NCBI GenBank assembly: GCA_907163375.1
Contig: CAJQUW010000478.1
Coordinates: forward strand, 62,001-126,000
DNA length: 64,000 bases
DNA from: Prostheceraeus crozeri
Taxonomy: Eukaryota > Platyhelminthes > Polycladida > Euryleptidae
Reading direction: 5' to 3'
Made by a program: the position numbers and the translations under genes. The notes under the pieces were generated by a model, which was given only the letters and a program-made list of their open reading frames with translations, did no database searches and was not told the origin of the DNA. Below, piece after piece: positions 25,261-35,343 of the stretch; the first letter of the stretch is position 1, and the number at the start of each line of letters is the position of its first letter.

Positions 25261-25703
25261 CATCCTATTTTCCGACTGAGTGCTTCACTGCATCTCTCAC
25301 GGACGCTAAAAATACTGTCATTTCACATGTTTCAGGAATTGTACGTTATCCTGATGCCTTCATTATGCAGAATTGGCCATAAAAAGCGGATCACAGAAAT
25401 TCTGTCAAAATCCAATCGATTGTCGAACTACATGTGTCGAGCCTTTCAATCTTGTCGCACATTAATCGGATCCATGCCACAAGGCATTTTTGCTGCAGTC
25501 ATCGTAAACTAGGCTACTCGACCTGCAACCTATGATTTCTATGTAAATAGAATAATTAAACATTGAGCTGCATCCTCAGTTGAAAAATGGAAATAGACCT
25601 GAATAGCTGCTATTTCATCCAATATCAGGAATCATCAACAGGCCTAGTTTGCATCTCTCAACATCGACACAACTCCCTATTTAAAGTTGCAGCCATGCCC
25701 GGG
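25261..25703. other. No gene recognised
   Basis: Possible extension of the Penelope fragment upstream. No motif was readable. Confidence 0.3.
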
Positions 25704-25884
25704 TAAATTTGAGATTTGCAATTATCACGTTAGTGAATTTTCGGCGAGTATTCATTAAATATCACTTTAGACATACTACTGGCCAATCGCTTAAACTAGT
25801 GCTCCATATTTAATGAATTATTATGATGTTTAATGAATGCCCGTCGAAATTTCACTAACTTGATAATTGCAAATCTCAAATTTA
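25704..25884. mobile_element. Short MITE with 60-bp inverted ends
   Basis: TAAATTTGAGATTTGCAATT at the left matches the reverse complement at the right, and the similarity runs for about 60 bp on each side, leaving a short middle. The outermost bases are TA on both sides, which fits a TA duplication as in Tc1/mariner-derived MITEs. No coding content. Confidence 0.75.
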
Positions 25885-28320
25885 TCTCTATTTGTTATGG
25901 AATTGTAGATATCAGCGCTATTTCTTGAGATTTCCATGTAGAATGTACTGTTTTAGAGGATGAAAAACTTTCTATGAGCTAATGTATTTCAATGAAGGAC
26001 TGCAATAAAGACTGCTTATTGCACACCTTGAAGTTTATGCACTCTTGGGAAAACATAAACTTTATTATGGAAGCAAGAAAAGTAAATCCTTTTTATTCAA
26101 CTGATGATTGGAATATACGAGCGTATATATAAAGATAATCGATCGTGCTATAAGCTAATCTATTATTGATTCGTGATTCAAACGGCTCTCCTGAAAATAG
26201 ATCCCTATTTTCTGAAAATACATAATCACAATTTTCAAAAAAGTCCTAAGTATGTATTCTGCGTGAACCGTCTCATATGATTTGTATTTCATTTTCAGAT
26301 TTTCCTACGCATGCACGAAAGCAATATCTAAGGGATATTATTCTTTTTGTCCTAAAATGATCTAAAAATAGAAAAATAAAATTTTGCATCAAATTAAAAA
26401 AATTATGTTGTTTTCCGGCCTGATCCACTGCAATATATTCATGAAGATGATGCTACGGTGTTTGCACCAAGCAAGAATTGTAATTGTTTAAGAGTTGCAA
26501 TTGTGTTATAGAACAAATTTTACATACACTTGGTAAATCAGCATTCAAAATTCATGCTGGAAAGAATAGGCCTACAACAGAAGTTCTCAGTAGTTAATTG
26601 AAAGTTATTTCCATGGAGAATCAAAACGTCTTGCTTGATATAAAATCTATTTGAATAAAACTGGACTTTTTATTCGTATGACAGTAAAAGTTGTCACTTT
26701 GCTGTTAATGTATTAGAGTTTGCTTAATTGACAGCAAAGTAATTTTTGCTCTTTGATTTCCGCACTGATGCATACCAGACATAGTTGTTGTCCAATGAGC
26801 ATGAAATAGTTATCAATTCTAAATTTATAATGGGACTTTGGGTAGATCTGTACAAAGCCGAAGCATTTGGAACATGAAATAATAGAATGAGGTTGGAACA
26901 GTGATCAGAATTATCCCAATGCGCTCTATGAGATCACTGCAACACCTGCCCTAAAGTCGTGCCGGCGTCCCTGCTTGCTTTTCATGCTCCGTTCATTTAA
27001 TTAATGATTCATCCAGTTTGATTTGCTTTCGCAGATGAATTGGTGGGGGTCAAGATTCTTTGAACTATGCCACCCTGACAGAATTTGAAAACCTGGTGTT
27101 CACTTTTCGTTAATTTCCAATGCATGTATTTGTCTTGAGCTTTCATATAAATTCTGTTCTGACATTCATTCAATTGATACTAAAACATTTCGAGAATTGT
27201 ATCAACCGCTTGTCAAACGGCTTCAAGAATGCGATAGGTATCATTCACCTTAAACTACTCGCAATCAAAGTAGAACGCTTTCATAGAAATCTCCCTGTAT
27301 CATAAATTGACGCATTTTCCCAACTACATCCAGTGCAAATATGAAAAAGACAATCGAGAGTTAGAGCAAGAATGAGAAGAGTTGCATTCCTAGTGTGCGT
27401 TCACCTAATGAGTTGAAGGTTAGGGAATCAAACACTGTTCAACTGAAAGGATAGAACTGTTGTAATTCATCGTCTGACTCGCGCGATCTTCGTGACGTGC
27501 AGGTGAAACGATATTGAGAGAAATATAGGGAGGAATTAGGAGGTGAGAGAGAAGTTGTCGTTTTGTTTAGGAAAAAATGTAGAACTCCAGACACAGTTAT
27601 GTTTGCAGAGTTTCCTAATTTCATAGTTTCTGTAGACTCAAAAATTCCGGGAATTTCCGATGATTTTAAAAGTAGCAATTCCCAGGAACTTGTTTTGCTA
27701 TAATATTTAAGCTAATAATCGACCTTGACGAACCTTAAGTGATACAGATTTGTATCCCATGTGGTCAACATGCAAATAGTAATAGAAATGGAAGGATTCT
27801 TTCTGTTGTTTATATCGCTTTATTTGTCGATGATAGTTGTAAGTTAAGTGTCAAATAGCTTCATTGCGTATAAAGCACGGTTGGTCGGTAGTGAAATGCG
27901 GGGCATGTCCACTTAATTTTCTTTAAAATTGAAGTAACAGTACATGCACTGATGGCACCCCAACCACTGGTAATTATTAGAATGAAATACAGCTGATGTT
28001 TTGGGTTGTCTAAATCAACATCGATTGTTCCATGATAAGCAGCTTGACCATTGAGCCTATCAGGACCGGGTGATTTTTAGCCCACCCGCAAATTTTCCAT
28101 GTTGCGATGGATACAACTTTTTAAAAACAAGGTTACTACATATTTCGAGTCTCCTTTTTCGAATGGTAGTGCGTATTTTGCATGATTCGAAGACCTTCAT
28201 ACCAAAATTTTAAATTAAAAATTTGTATTTTCAAACTTTGATGAATCCATGCATATTTTTTAATCTTCAAAAATTGTTCATTACAACGAAATCATTTCTG
28301 CAAACTTTTCCTCAAGACTA
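25885..28320. other. No gene recognised
   Basis: AT-rich, short open frames only. Nothing supportable as exon, RNA or element. Confidence 0.45.
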
Positions 28321-28322
28321 TA

Positions 28323-29676
28323 CAGGGTGTCCGTAAATTCGCTTGACTTTTAAATTGAATATCTACATGAGAAAGCAATAAACTTTTTCATCACAAATCA
28401 TGTTATGTTATGCAACATAAAGGGGAATTTACGAATATAACAATAAGAAGCCAATATTTGATGATTAAAATGTTCAAATCAAATGTTCGAAATGATCGCC
28501 GTCGCAATCAATCAGTGCAGTCAATCGCCGAATAATATCGAAAACACCAGCGGCAAGTTCTTCACGTGTGACTTCATTGCAGATGTCAGTGATCTTCTCA
28601 CTCGACTGGTCCAGGTTTTGTGGCTTACCATGAGATTACATTCTGATTGTCGAGAAGCCATCTCGCAAACTCACAGCGCTTTGTCTTGTCGGCCGACTCA
28701 AGTGCTTGCACGACTTGTAATTTGTACGGGTAGAGTCTTAGTTCATGCCGAAGGATTTTATGGACACTAATCTTTGAAATGGTACCAACCTCTTCAGCCA
28801 CTTTTCGAACTGACGTGACTCCCACCATTGATTTTGAACTAGTCTCCTCGACGACGCGATTCACAGTTGCATTTGTCAAGTCATCCACTGTAGGACAACC
28901 ACTGCGAGGTTTATCATGAACGCTGCCAGTTTCTTCAAACTTTTTGATGATGTTTGTAATCGATGCTGTTGTAAATGGATCTTTTTGAATGCGTCCTTAA
29001 GTCTTAAACTTTCGAAGAGCAGCTGTATCACTTCTATTGCATGCATAGAGGCACTGAACTATCTCTATCCGAGTCTGAGGATCCATTGTGAATACGATAG
29101 GCAGCGATTGTACCACTTCACAGTGGGATTTCGAACATAGCATGAGGAAACTCTATGATGCAGATTAAACCTGTTGGTTGACAAACACGTCTTTGTCATT
29201 GGTTAGCGAAAACCATCACGTCATGGATTTGGGATATTTCAATTCTATGCCATGAAGGCTGATTAATTTGACGTTTTCAATTGAAGATGATGCGATATGA
29301 ATCAATCAATGACTAGGCATGTCGTCATGACTGGTGATGAAAGTTTCATAGAATTGAATAAGGGAAAATTTTCAGCTATGTCTCCTGGGTAAGGTTAATT
29401 GAAATAATTGACAATACGGCGAATTGACTTAAACATTTACTGAAACTGAAATGAATTCACCAAAACTATAATTGTGCATGTGATATTCATTACAAAATTG
29501 ACTGCATGCAGAATGTAAAATTTAAGCAGCTAAATAATCGAATATTCATTTCTTATGGTTAGATTCGTAAATTCCCCTTTATGTTGCGCAATGTAACATG
29601 GCTTGTGAGGAAAAAGTTTATTGCTTTCTCATGTAGATATTCAATTTGAAAGTCAAGCGAATTTACGGACACCCTG
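28323..29676 (-). mobile_element. mariner-family element with long (about 125 bp) inverted repeats
   Basis: CAGGGTGTCCGTAAATTCGC at 28323 and its exact reverse complement ending at 29676, flanked by TA on both sides. The repeats stay alignable for about 125 bp on each side, including GAGAAAGCAATAAACTTTTT and GGGGAATTTACGAA. The 1354-bp size is normal for mariner, but part of it is non-coding and the transposase is internally deleted. Confidence 0.93.
28479..29086 (-). pseudogene. mariner transposase lacking its catalytic core
   Basis: Starts at ATG 29086: MDPQTRIEIVQCLYACNRSD, then an in-frame TAA at codon 30 (28997-28999). The paired helix-turn-helix region follows: PFTTASITNIIKKFEETGSV, VGVTSVRKVAEEVG, KISVHKILRHELRLYPYKLQ, ADKTKRCEFARWLLDNQN. 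Right after this, near 28628, the frame shifts into the C-terminal end: EELAAGVFDIIRRLTALIDC and HFEHLI with a TGA at 28479-28481. The whole DDE/D catalytic domain between these parts is missing, about half of the usual 340-350 residues. It could at most encode a DNA-binding fragment. Confidence 0.87.
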
Positions 29677-30220
29677 TATATATGGTGTTACAAGCATGAT
29701 ATTCTACGTTAATTTTAGCATTTTAAATAACAATTTGAAATTTGAACGCAAATGATATCTTTTCATTTATTATTACATTTTTCTGTCTTTACAAATGTCT
29801 CGTTCTGGTGACTTCCCCATAAAGATAAGGTTATGATACATTCCGAATGCAAAATTTCGAATGGTGATATGTATTTTCCATTATTCTGTGGGTTTCACAT
29901 CTAAAAATTCACATCAAAACTTCATATTTTCACATTTTACATTTATTTACATGTACAGTTATACATGTACAATGTTTACATGCGCTCATTTTGGGAGATA
30001 TAATGAATGTGCATGTTAATAATCTTGAGTTGCACATGATAGAGAAACATTCTATCATTAATCAATGCTACTATAAATGAAAACGACTTTCTGGAGGGGG
30101 AAACAACGAGACAATGATTGAATACGCGATGTAGACAAAAGGACTAGACAACACATTTCCTTGGTATATAAGTTGCATTGAATATAGGCGAAGCACGACT
30201 GCACATCGATTTGAGCTTCT
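29677..30220. other. No gene recognised
   Basis: Spacer between mariner and piggyBac elements, AT-rich, no motif. Confidence 0.4.
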
Positions 30221-30804
30221 TTAACCCTTACTTTACCAAGAAAAAAAGTAACATGGTTTACCATGGAGTGCGATCCACTCCAATTCACAATCGGTTGTTG
30301 TAAATGCTTTTAATCAATCTTAGCAATATTTTCATACTAAAAGATTTTCGAACACTGTTAAATAGTGCTAGAAGCACGAATGAAGCAGTCAGTTTTCGCA
30401 AGTTTTTGTTTTAATTGAATTAAATTTAATCACCGTTTTGGAAAATCCTTCACCTGCTGACTGGCATTATATCACCTGCATACGTTCTCTTTCTAAAACG
30501 ATTTGTGAAAAATTTGTCTGTATATAGCGGTGGATATGTCAAGAAAAAGTGTATATGAATTTATTGGATTCTGACTGTAATGGTATTTACTGTACGAAGT
30601 ATCAGGAAACTCTAATTTATCTTAAAAAACTAAGTGACTATATGTAGGATAATCGACTGATGTAACGGCAGATCTTTCTAATCCTGAAATTTTAATCTTT
30701 CGAAGGGTAAACAGACGCATCCTAACTACACACATACCTGACTCTTACATTTGTAATTGGGAAAATATATGATTTTAGATTAGAAATAATATAAGGGAAA
30801 AAGG

Positions 30805-30875
30805 TAGGTCGACTCAGAACTCGACCCTATGTCATGCTACTTCATGATCTGTAGCTCTAACCACTATACCATGGA
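30805..30875 (-). other. tRNA-like sequence inside piggyBac A
   Basis: Minus strand CCATGGTATAGTGGTTAGAG resembles a pol III A box, and GGGTCGAGTTCTGAG about 30 nt later resembles a B box. CTAC/GTAG could form an anticodon-type stem, but the loop would be 10 nt and the acceptor stem does not pair well. A tRNA pseudogene or SINE head is more likely than a working tRNA. Confidence 0.35.
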
Positions 30876-30910
30876 ATCTTATCATAGAGTCGTAGCAATT
30901 TATTGTCTAT

Positions 30911-32280
30911 ATTCGAAATCAAAGTGGTCCTACTAAGCATGCTCAAAGACACTGTGGTTCATCACCTGAGGAAGCCTTCATATTATTCATTTCTCCCAGT
31001 CTTGTTCAAAAGATAGCTGAATGCACCAGTAAGGAAGCTTACGAGCATACACATACTTGGAAAGAAACTAATGTAGAAGAACTATATACTTTTTTCGGTC
31101 TGTTGCTTCTTGCTGGCGCTTTGCATGAGAACAAAACACGACTGGCTGACCTCTGGAGTGCGGCCGAGGGAAGGCCAATATTCAATGATTCCATGGCCAG
31201 AAATCGATTCACTCAACTTCTACGTTATCTTCGATTTGATTGCCGGAGTGAAAGAAATTCTCATGACAAATTTGCACCTTTGCGCCGTATTTTCGAAGAA
31301 GTTGTGATTAAATTTCGAGCTAACTATTCACCTGGATCTGAATTGACTGTAGACGAACAGCTTGTTAGTTTCCGAGGGCGCTGTCCTTTTTAAATGTTCA
31401 TCCCTTCAAAGCCAGGCCGCTATGGAATAAAATTATGGGCTTTATGTGATTCAAAAACCTATTATTGTCTCAATTTACAGCCTTACGTACGAAGAGTTGG
31501 TGATGTTCCGGAAAGAAGTCAAGGTCAGCGTGTTGTACTTTAATTAACCGATTTCTACACACGATCTGGCCGTCACATCTATATGGACAATTTTTTTTAC
31601 AAGCTTGCTGCAGCTTGCAAGAATCTTCATGGACGTCAAATGACTATGACGGCTGCACCATTCGTCGTAATAAAACCGAATTACCTTCGGAAAATGATGC
31701 CTGATTCATCTAGGCAACAATTCACCAGTGTATTCGGATTTCAAGACAAAGCAATAATTGTATCCTACGTCCCGAAGAAAAATAAAGCAGTCATTCTTCT
31801 GTCGACCAACCATCACGACATCAACATCTCAAGTGATGAGTCAAGAAAACCTCAAATCATTCTTGATTACACTAAAGGAAAGTGCGGTGTGGACACACTA
31901 GATCAACTGGTGCGAAATTATAATTGCATTCGAAAAAGCAATCGTTGGCCTCTGACTTTGTTCATGAATTTGCTGAACATCTGCTCGTACAACGCACTGG
32001 TTTCATTCCTCTACATGCATCCAGAATATGAACAAATAAGTGGGCAAGTTCGAAAACGCTTTCTACTTCAATTGTCAAAGTCTCTTATTGGTTGCAGAGA
32101 AGGCAACGCACTTGAGCCGGCAAGGTTGCCAATGAGACCTATCATCCAACCAGTACCGAAACAAAAGCGATGCGATCATTGTCCAAGAGAACGTGACAGA
32201 AAATTTAAAAAAAGATGTGTTTTTTTGTCAAACGACCGTGTGTGCTGAACACGCTATCATAAAATGTCCACGTTGTTGAC
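30911..32280 (+). pseudogene. piggyBac transposase pseudogene (element A)
   Basis: Frame opens at about 30911 with QSGPTKHAQRHCGSSPEEAF (start of the DDE_Tnp_1_7 domain) and continues through VEELYTFFGLLLLAGALHE. The three catalytic aspartates of the family survive in TVDEQL, MDNFF and GVDTLDQ. There is a TAA at 31391-31393 within CPF*MFIPSK, a second TAA near 31542 within QRVVL*LTDF, and an extra T in the run at about 32217-32226 that shifts the last cysteine-rich finger out of frame (CDHCPRERDRKF kept; VCAEHAIIKCPRC in the next frame). No start codon and N-terminal acidic part were found upstream. The lesions are few, so decay is moderate. The sequence is clearly distinct from element B. 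Confidence 0.9.
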
Positions 32281-32593
32281 TGTAGAAAATTGAATACACC
32301 AATTGTTTTTTAGGATCATTCAGAACACAATCATAAACCTCCATTGTTGTTCGTTACCAAAAATATATTTGGGGTGTGATACATCCCATGGTAAACAACG
32401 CTACATTTTTTCAAAAACATTTTCACCGCGAAATGACTTCATACTTCAAAAAGTTTATTACTGTAACTTTTTAGTGATATTCACCTCAAGGATAAACTGG
32501 GAGGGCATCATCGGACTTTATCCAGTTAAAGAAATACACAAAAAATGCGACGTCTTGGGGTGTGTAGACACCCCATGGTAAAGTAAGGGTTAA

Positions 32594-32942
32594 AAGTGTT
32601 TTCAATGTCAAGAATTGGTCAATGAAAGAATAAATAAATTGGCTGTAAACATGTATTAAAGTTTACGCGGTTTTTGTGTCAGCAGACAATGAATGGTCCA
32701 TAAAAAGATGCTGGATACTTGCGACGAAGGAGAGCATATGATAAACTATGCAGACATGCAATAATAAAAATAAGTTTACCTCATATACGCACACTTGACG
32801 CAAGACAGTAGCCATTAAAACCGCAATTCATCACCCTTGCCATTGAGAACTCAAAGGAGGGTTGCTGAATAGTACGCAGGTGAATACCCAATCTGCAGAT
32901 CCACCGTGCACCCTTGATATTAAGTGCTCGGTCGGGTAATAA
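32594..32942. other. No gene recognised
   Basis: Short AT-rich spacer between piggyBac A and a hAT element. Confidence 0.4.
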
Positions 32943-32950
32943 GTGATCAA

Positions 32951-33849
32951 CAGGGACCCTAGGATTCTGCGAAGCGCAGATAATTGCAAAAAATGCAGAA
33001 AACGATGGAAGTCGCAGAAAAACGAAGATTTTCTACAATTTGAATAAAAAGTACGTAGACCTCTTTATTAATGCTGTTTTCGATTAAATGATGGCATATA
33101 TATCAACTACAGATCTTTATCTCCGTTATATTATCACGTGCCCATGATCAGCATTTTGGATTTAATTAAATTATCTACACTTACTGCGGATTACGCTTCA
33201 CTGAAGGCAAGTTTACTATTGCCAGACACCTGCGATGATGAGTGACCTATCTATGTTGGGCTTGCAAAAGAAGCATCACCATCAAACATTTTGAAATTTT
33301 GGGTATCATTTCGGAGCAGAGTTCTACATCTAGCTGCTTCAACTTCAATTGCCTGTTAATAGCGCTGATGTTGAGTGATCTTTTAGTAGTTTCGTAATGT
33401 AGATACATGTAGGAGACAAAATCTTGAAGACGACAACTTAAAAGACATGCTGAAAGTTACCCTCGACTCTCTCTCTGAAAATTTGATCCATGCCTTTTAT
33501 GAAATTCGTTTGGAATTCCGACTTTTATATGTACACATACAGTGTAGTACCAGGCATCATAGGACCACGGGCATAGGCTATGTACATGTTGAACGGAATA
33601 TTGAACCTATGCGGTATATATGATGGGATATAGGCTTATTATATCGGAACATAATTTATTCAGAACAAGCTTTTTCAACATGTAGTTACCTAATAATATA
33701 ATAATGCGAATTATACGAGTCTTACTCGTTGCAATTATAAGAAATACGGCTAAATTATGTACAAAACGCTAGATCGCAGAAAAACGCAGAATTTACGAAA
33801 ATCGGGCGCAGAAATTCGAAATTTCGAGCGCAGAATCCTAGGGTCCCTG
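32951..33849. mobile_element. hAT-type non-autonomous element (899 bp)
   Basis: CAGGGACCCTAGGATTCTGC at the left is matched exactly by its reverse complement at the right over 21 bp. The flanking 8-mers are identical, GTGATCAA (32943-32950 and 33850-33857). Both ends contain several CGCAGAAAA repeats, typical hAT subterminal motifs. No transposase remnant was recognised. It is a different family from the CAGGGCTG and CAGGGATG elements of this window. Confidence 0.93.
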
Positions 33850-33857
33850 GTGATCAA

Positions 33858-34557
33858 TAAGCGTACTATATGTACAGTCACAGTTGGCGTGGAAGTCGAA
33901 ACCGTATGTTCTTGACCTGTAAAACCCCGATGACGAGCAGTGTTCGTCATGAATTAATCCCTATCTGACAAGGTCCCCTGATCTGTGCACTACAGCTCGC
34001 CATGATATATTGCTATTGTGAAAACTTGGCAGATCGGATCATGAAACGAATTACGAGCACTGTTTGTCACTGTCAGTTGCGGTAGTGCTGGAGATACTAA
34101 ACCGCGGTTAAACAGGTTAGTCGCATTTTCTCGGCAGCAGGAAAATTTCACTAAAAATGAGATCCTACCTCAATGATGAATCGTTGTCATACTTGGTGTT
34201 CTTGAAATATCGGAGTGGGATAAGATCAAATTTTCTCAATATATTATAGTGGTGTATGTCATTTAGTAAAAGCTTCACATGCCTGTTAACACGCACCTAC
34301 CTAGTAGGTTATGTTAAATATAGTGAGCGTCTGTAGCATGATATTGCTTTTTTCATGGTTGGCTTGTTGCTCTCATATATCATCGTTATGTCTACGTGTA
34401 TGCTTGACTAGAGCACCTAGTCTCTTAATTGATTTTTCATTAGCAAATAAAATTGATGCTACTTGTTGGTTCATGAATTTTAGTATGCGTAGTCAACAGT
34501 ATGACTGCACCGTTATACTTCAGAAAAAAATACTATGATATCTTACACCAATATTCT
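33858..34557. other. No gene recognised
   Basis: AT-rich spacer with a 75-residue open frame at 34311-34538 of no known type. Confidence 0.4.
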
Positions 34558-34841
34558 CACTGTAAACTGTAGGGCACTCATTTAGGCACGAAGCCGAACT
34601 TTCGTGCCAGTTAGCGCCTAGTTAATGCCTTTCTAGTGCCTCGAGGCACCAGAAGGCGCAACTAGACACTAATAGGCACCAAACCAAATATTTGTTTATC
34701 CAATGAAATCGAAGGAAAAATCAATGGGCACGAACTCGGCAGCATGAGCTTCGTACCTACTCGTTTCTTGTGTTGGTTAGAATTGATGCCTAAATTTCGT
34801 ACCTAATTCAAGCGAAATTTCGTGCCCTAGAGTTTACAGTG
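34558..34841. mobile_element. 284-bp MITE with CACTG ends
   Basis: CACTGTAAACTGTAGGGCAC at left against a right end matching it in reverse complement with one difference. The interior is rich in diverged inverted GGCAC/GTGCC words. No clear target duplication was found (left flank TATTCT, right flank TATATAC). CACTG ends occur in CACTA/CMC-type elements, but the class is not settled. Confidence 0.7.
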
Positions 34842-35343
34842 TATATACTATTCTGATTGTCATGCAATATTTCAGTAAGGCTGCTATCACACAGGAAAAG
34901 GCGTCTTCCATCTTCCATGTCATTCGCCTTTTTGCACATTCTTCATAAGGCGTCTTCCATATGGCGTGATCAGACGATTTTCATCTGCCCTCTTCCACCT
35001 TCCATCGTTCATCTTCCATCTTCCACCTACCGCAGTCACACTAGGGAAATCCATTTCCGATACAGTCAGCGCAATTTTTCACTATTTACCGGTGCTATGA
35101 CTACTGTCTTGATCCTCATCCTCGTTCGACATTGTGAACAAAGGATGTTTTCTGATTGCTTCTCTTGGCAAATGACGGCTTCCTAAATCCCCCCTCAGAC
35201 GTCACTGCACGTTGTTCTATCTTTAGAAGAGTCTCGCGGCTGATGGAAGACGCCTGATGGAAATGAACTTCATGAGCGGTATAATTTCATGCCTTATGAC
35301 TTTTTCTGTGTGATAGGTTGTATTTTTTTCTACATGCAATTAA

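Larger units (their letters stand above)
30225..32589 (+). mobile_element. piggyBac element A (2365 bp), inactivated
   Basis: TTAA at 30221-30224 and 32590-32593 flank perfect 14-bp inverted ends, CCCTTACTTTACCA. At the right end the repeat runs straight into TTTACCATGG plus a hairpin GGGGTGT-4 nt-ACACCCC (32557-32574). At the left end about 25 bp intervene before a second TTTACCATGG with hairpin GGAGTG-5 nt-CACTCC (30257-30281). A third related copy lies at 32371-32396, about 190 bp from the right end. The transposase on the plus strand carries stops, and the acidic N-terminal part is not readable. Confidence 0.95.

Noticed and set aside
30805-30875. Functional tRNA gene
   Set aside because: A- and B-box-like words are present but the acceptor stem does not pair and the anticodon loop would be too large.
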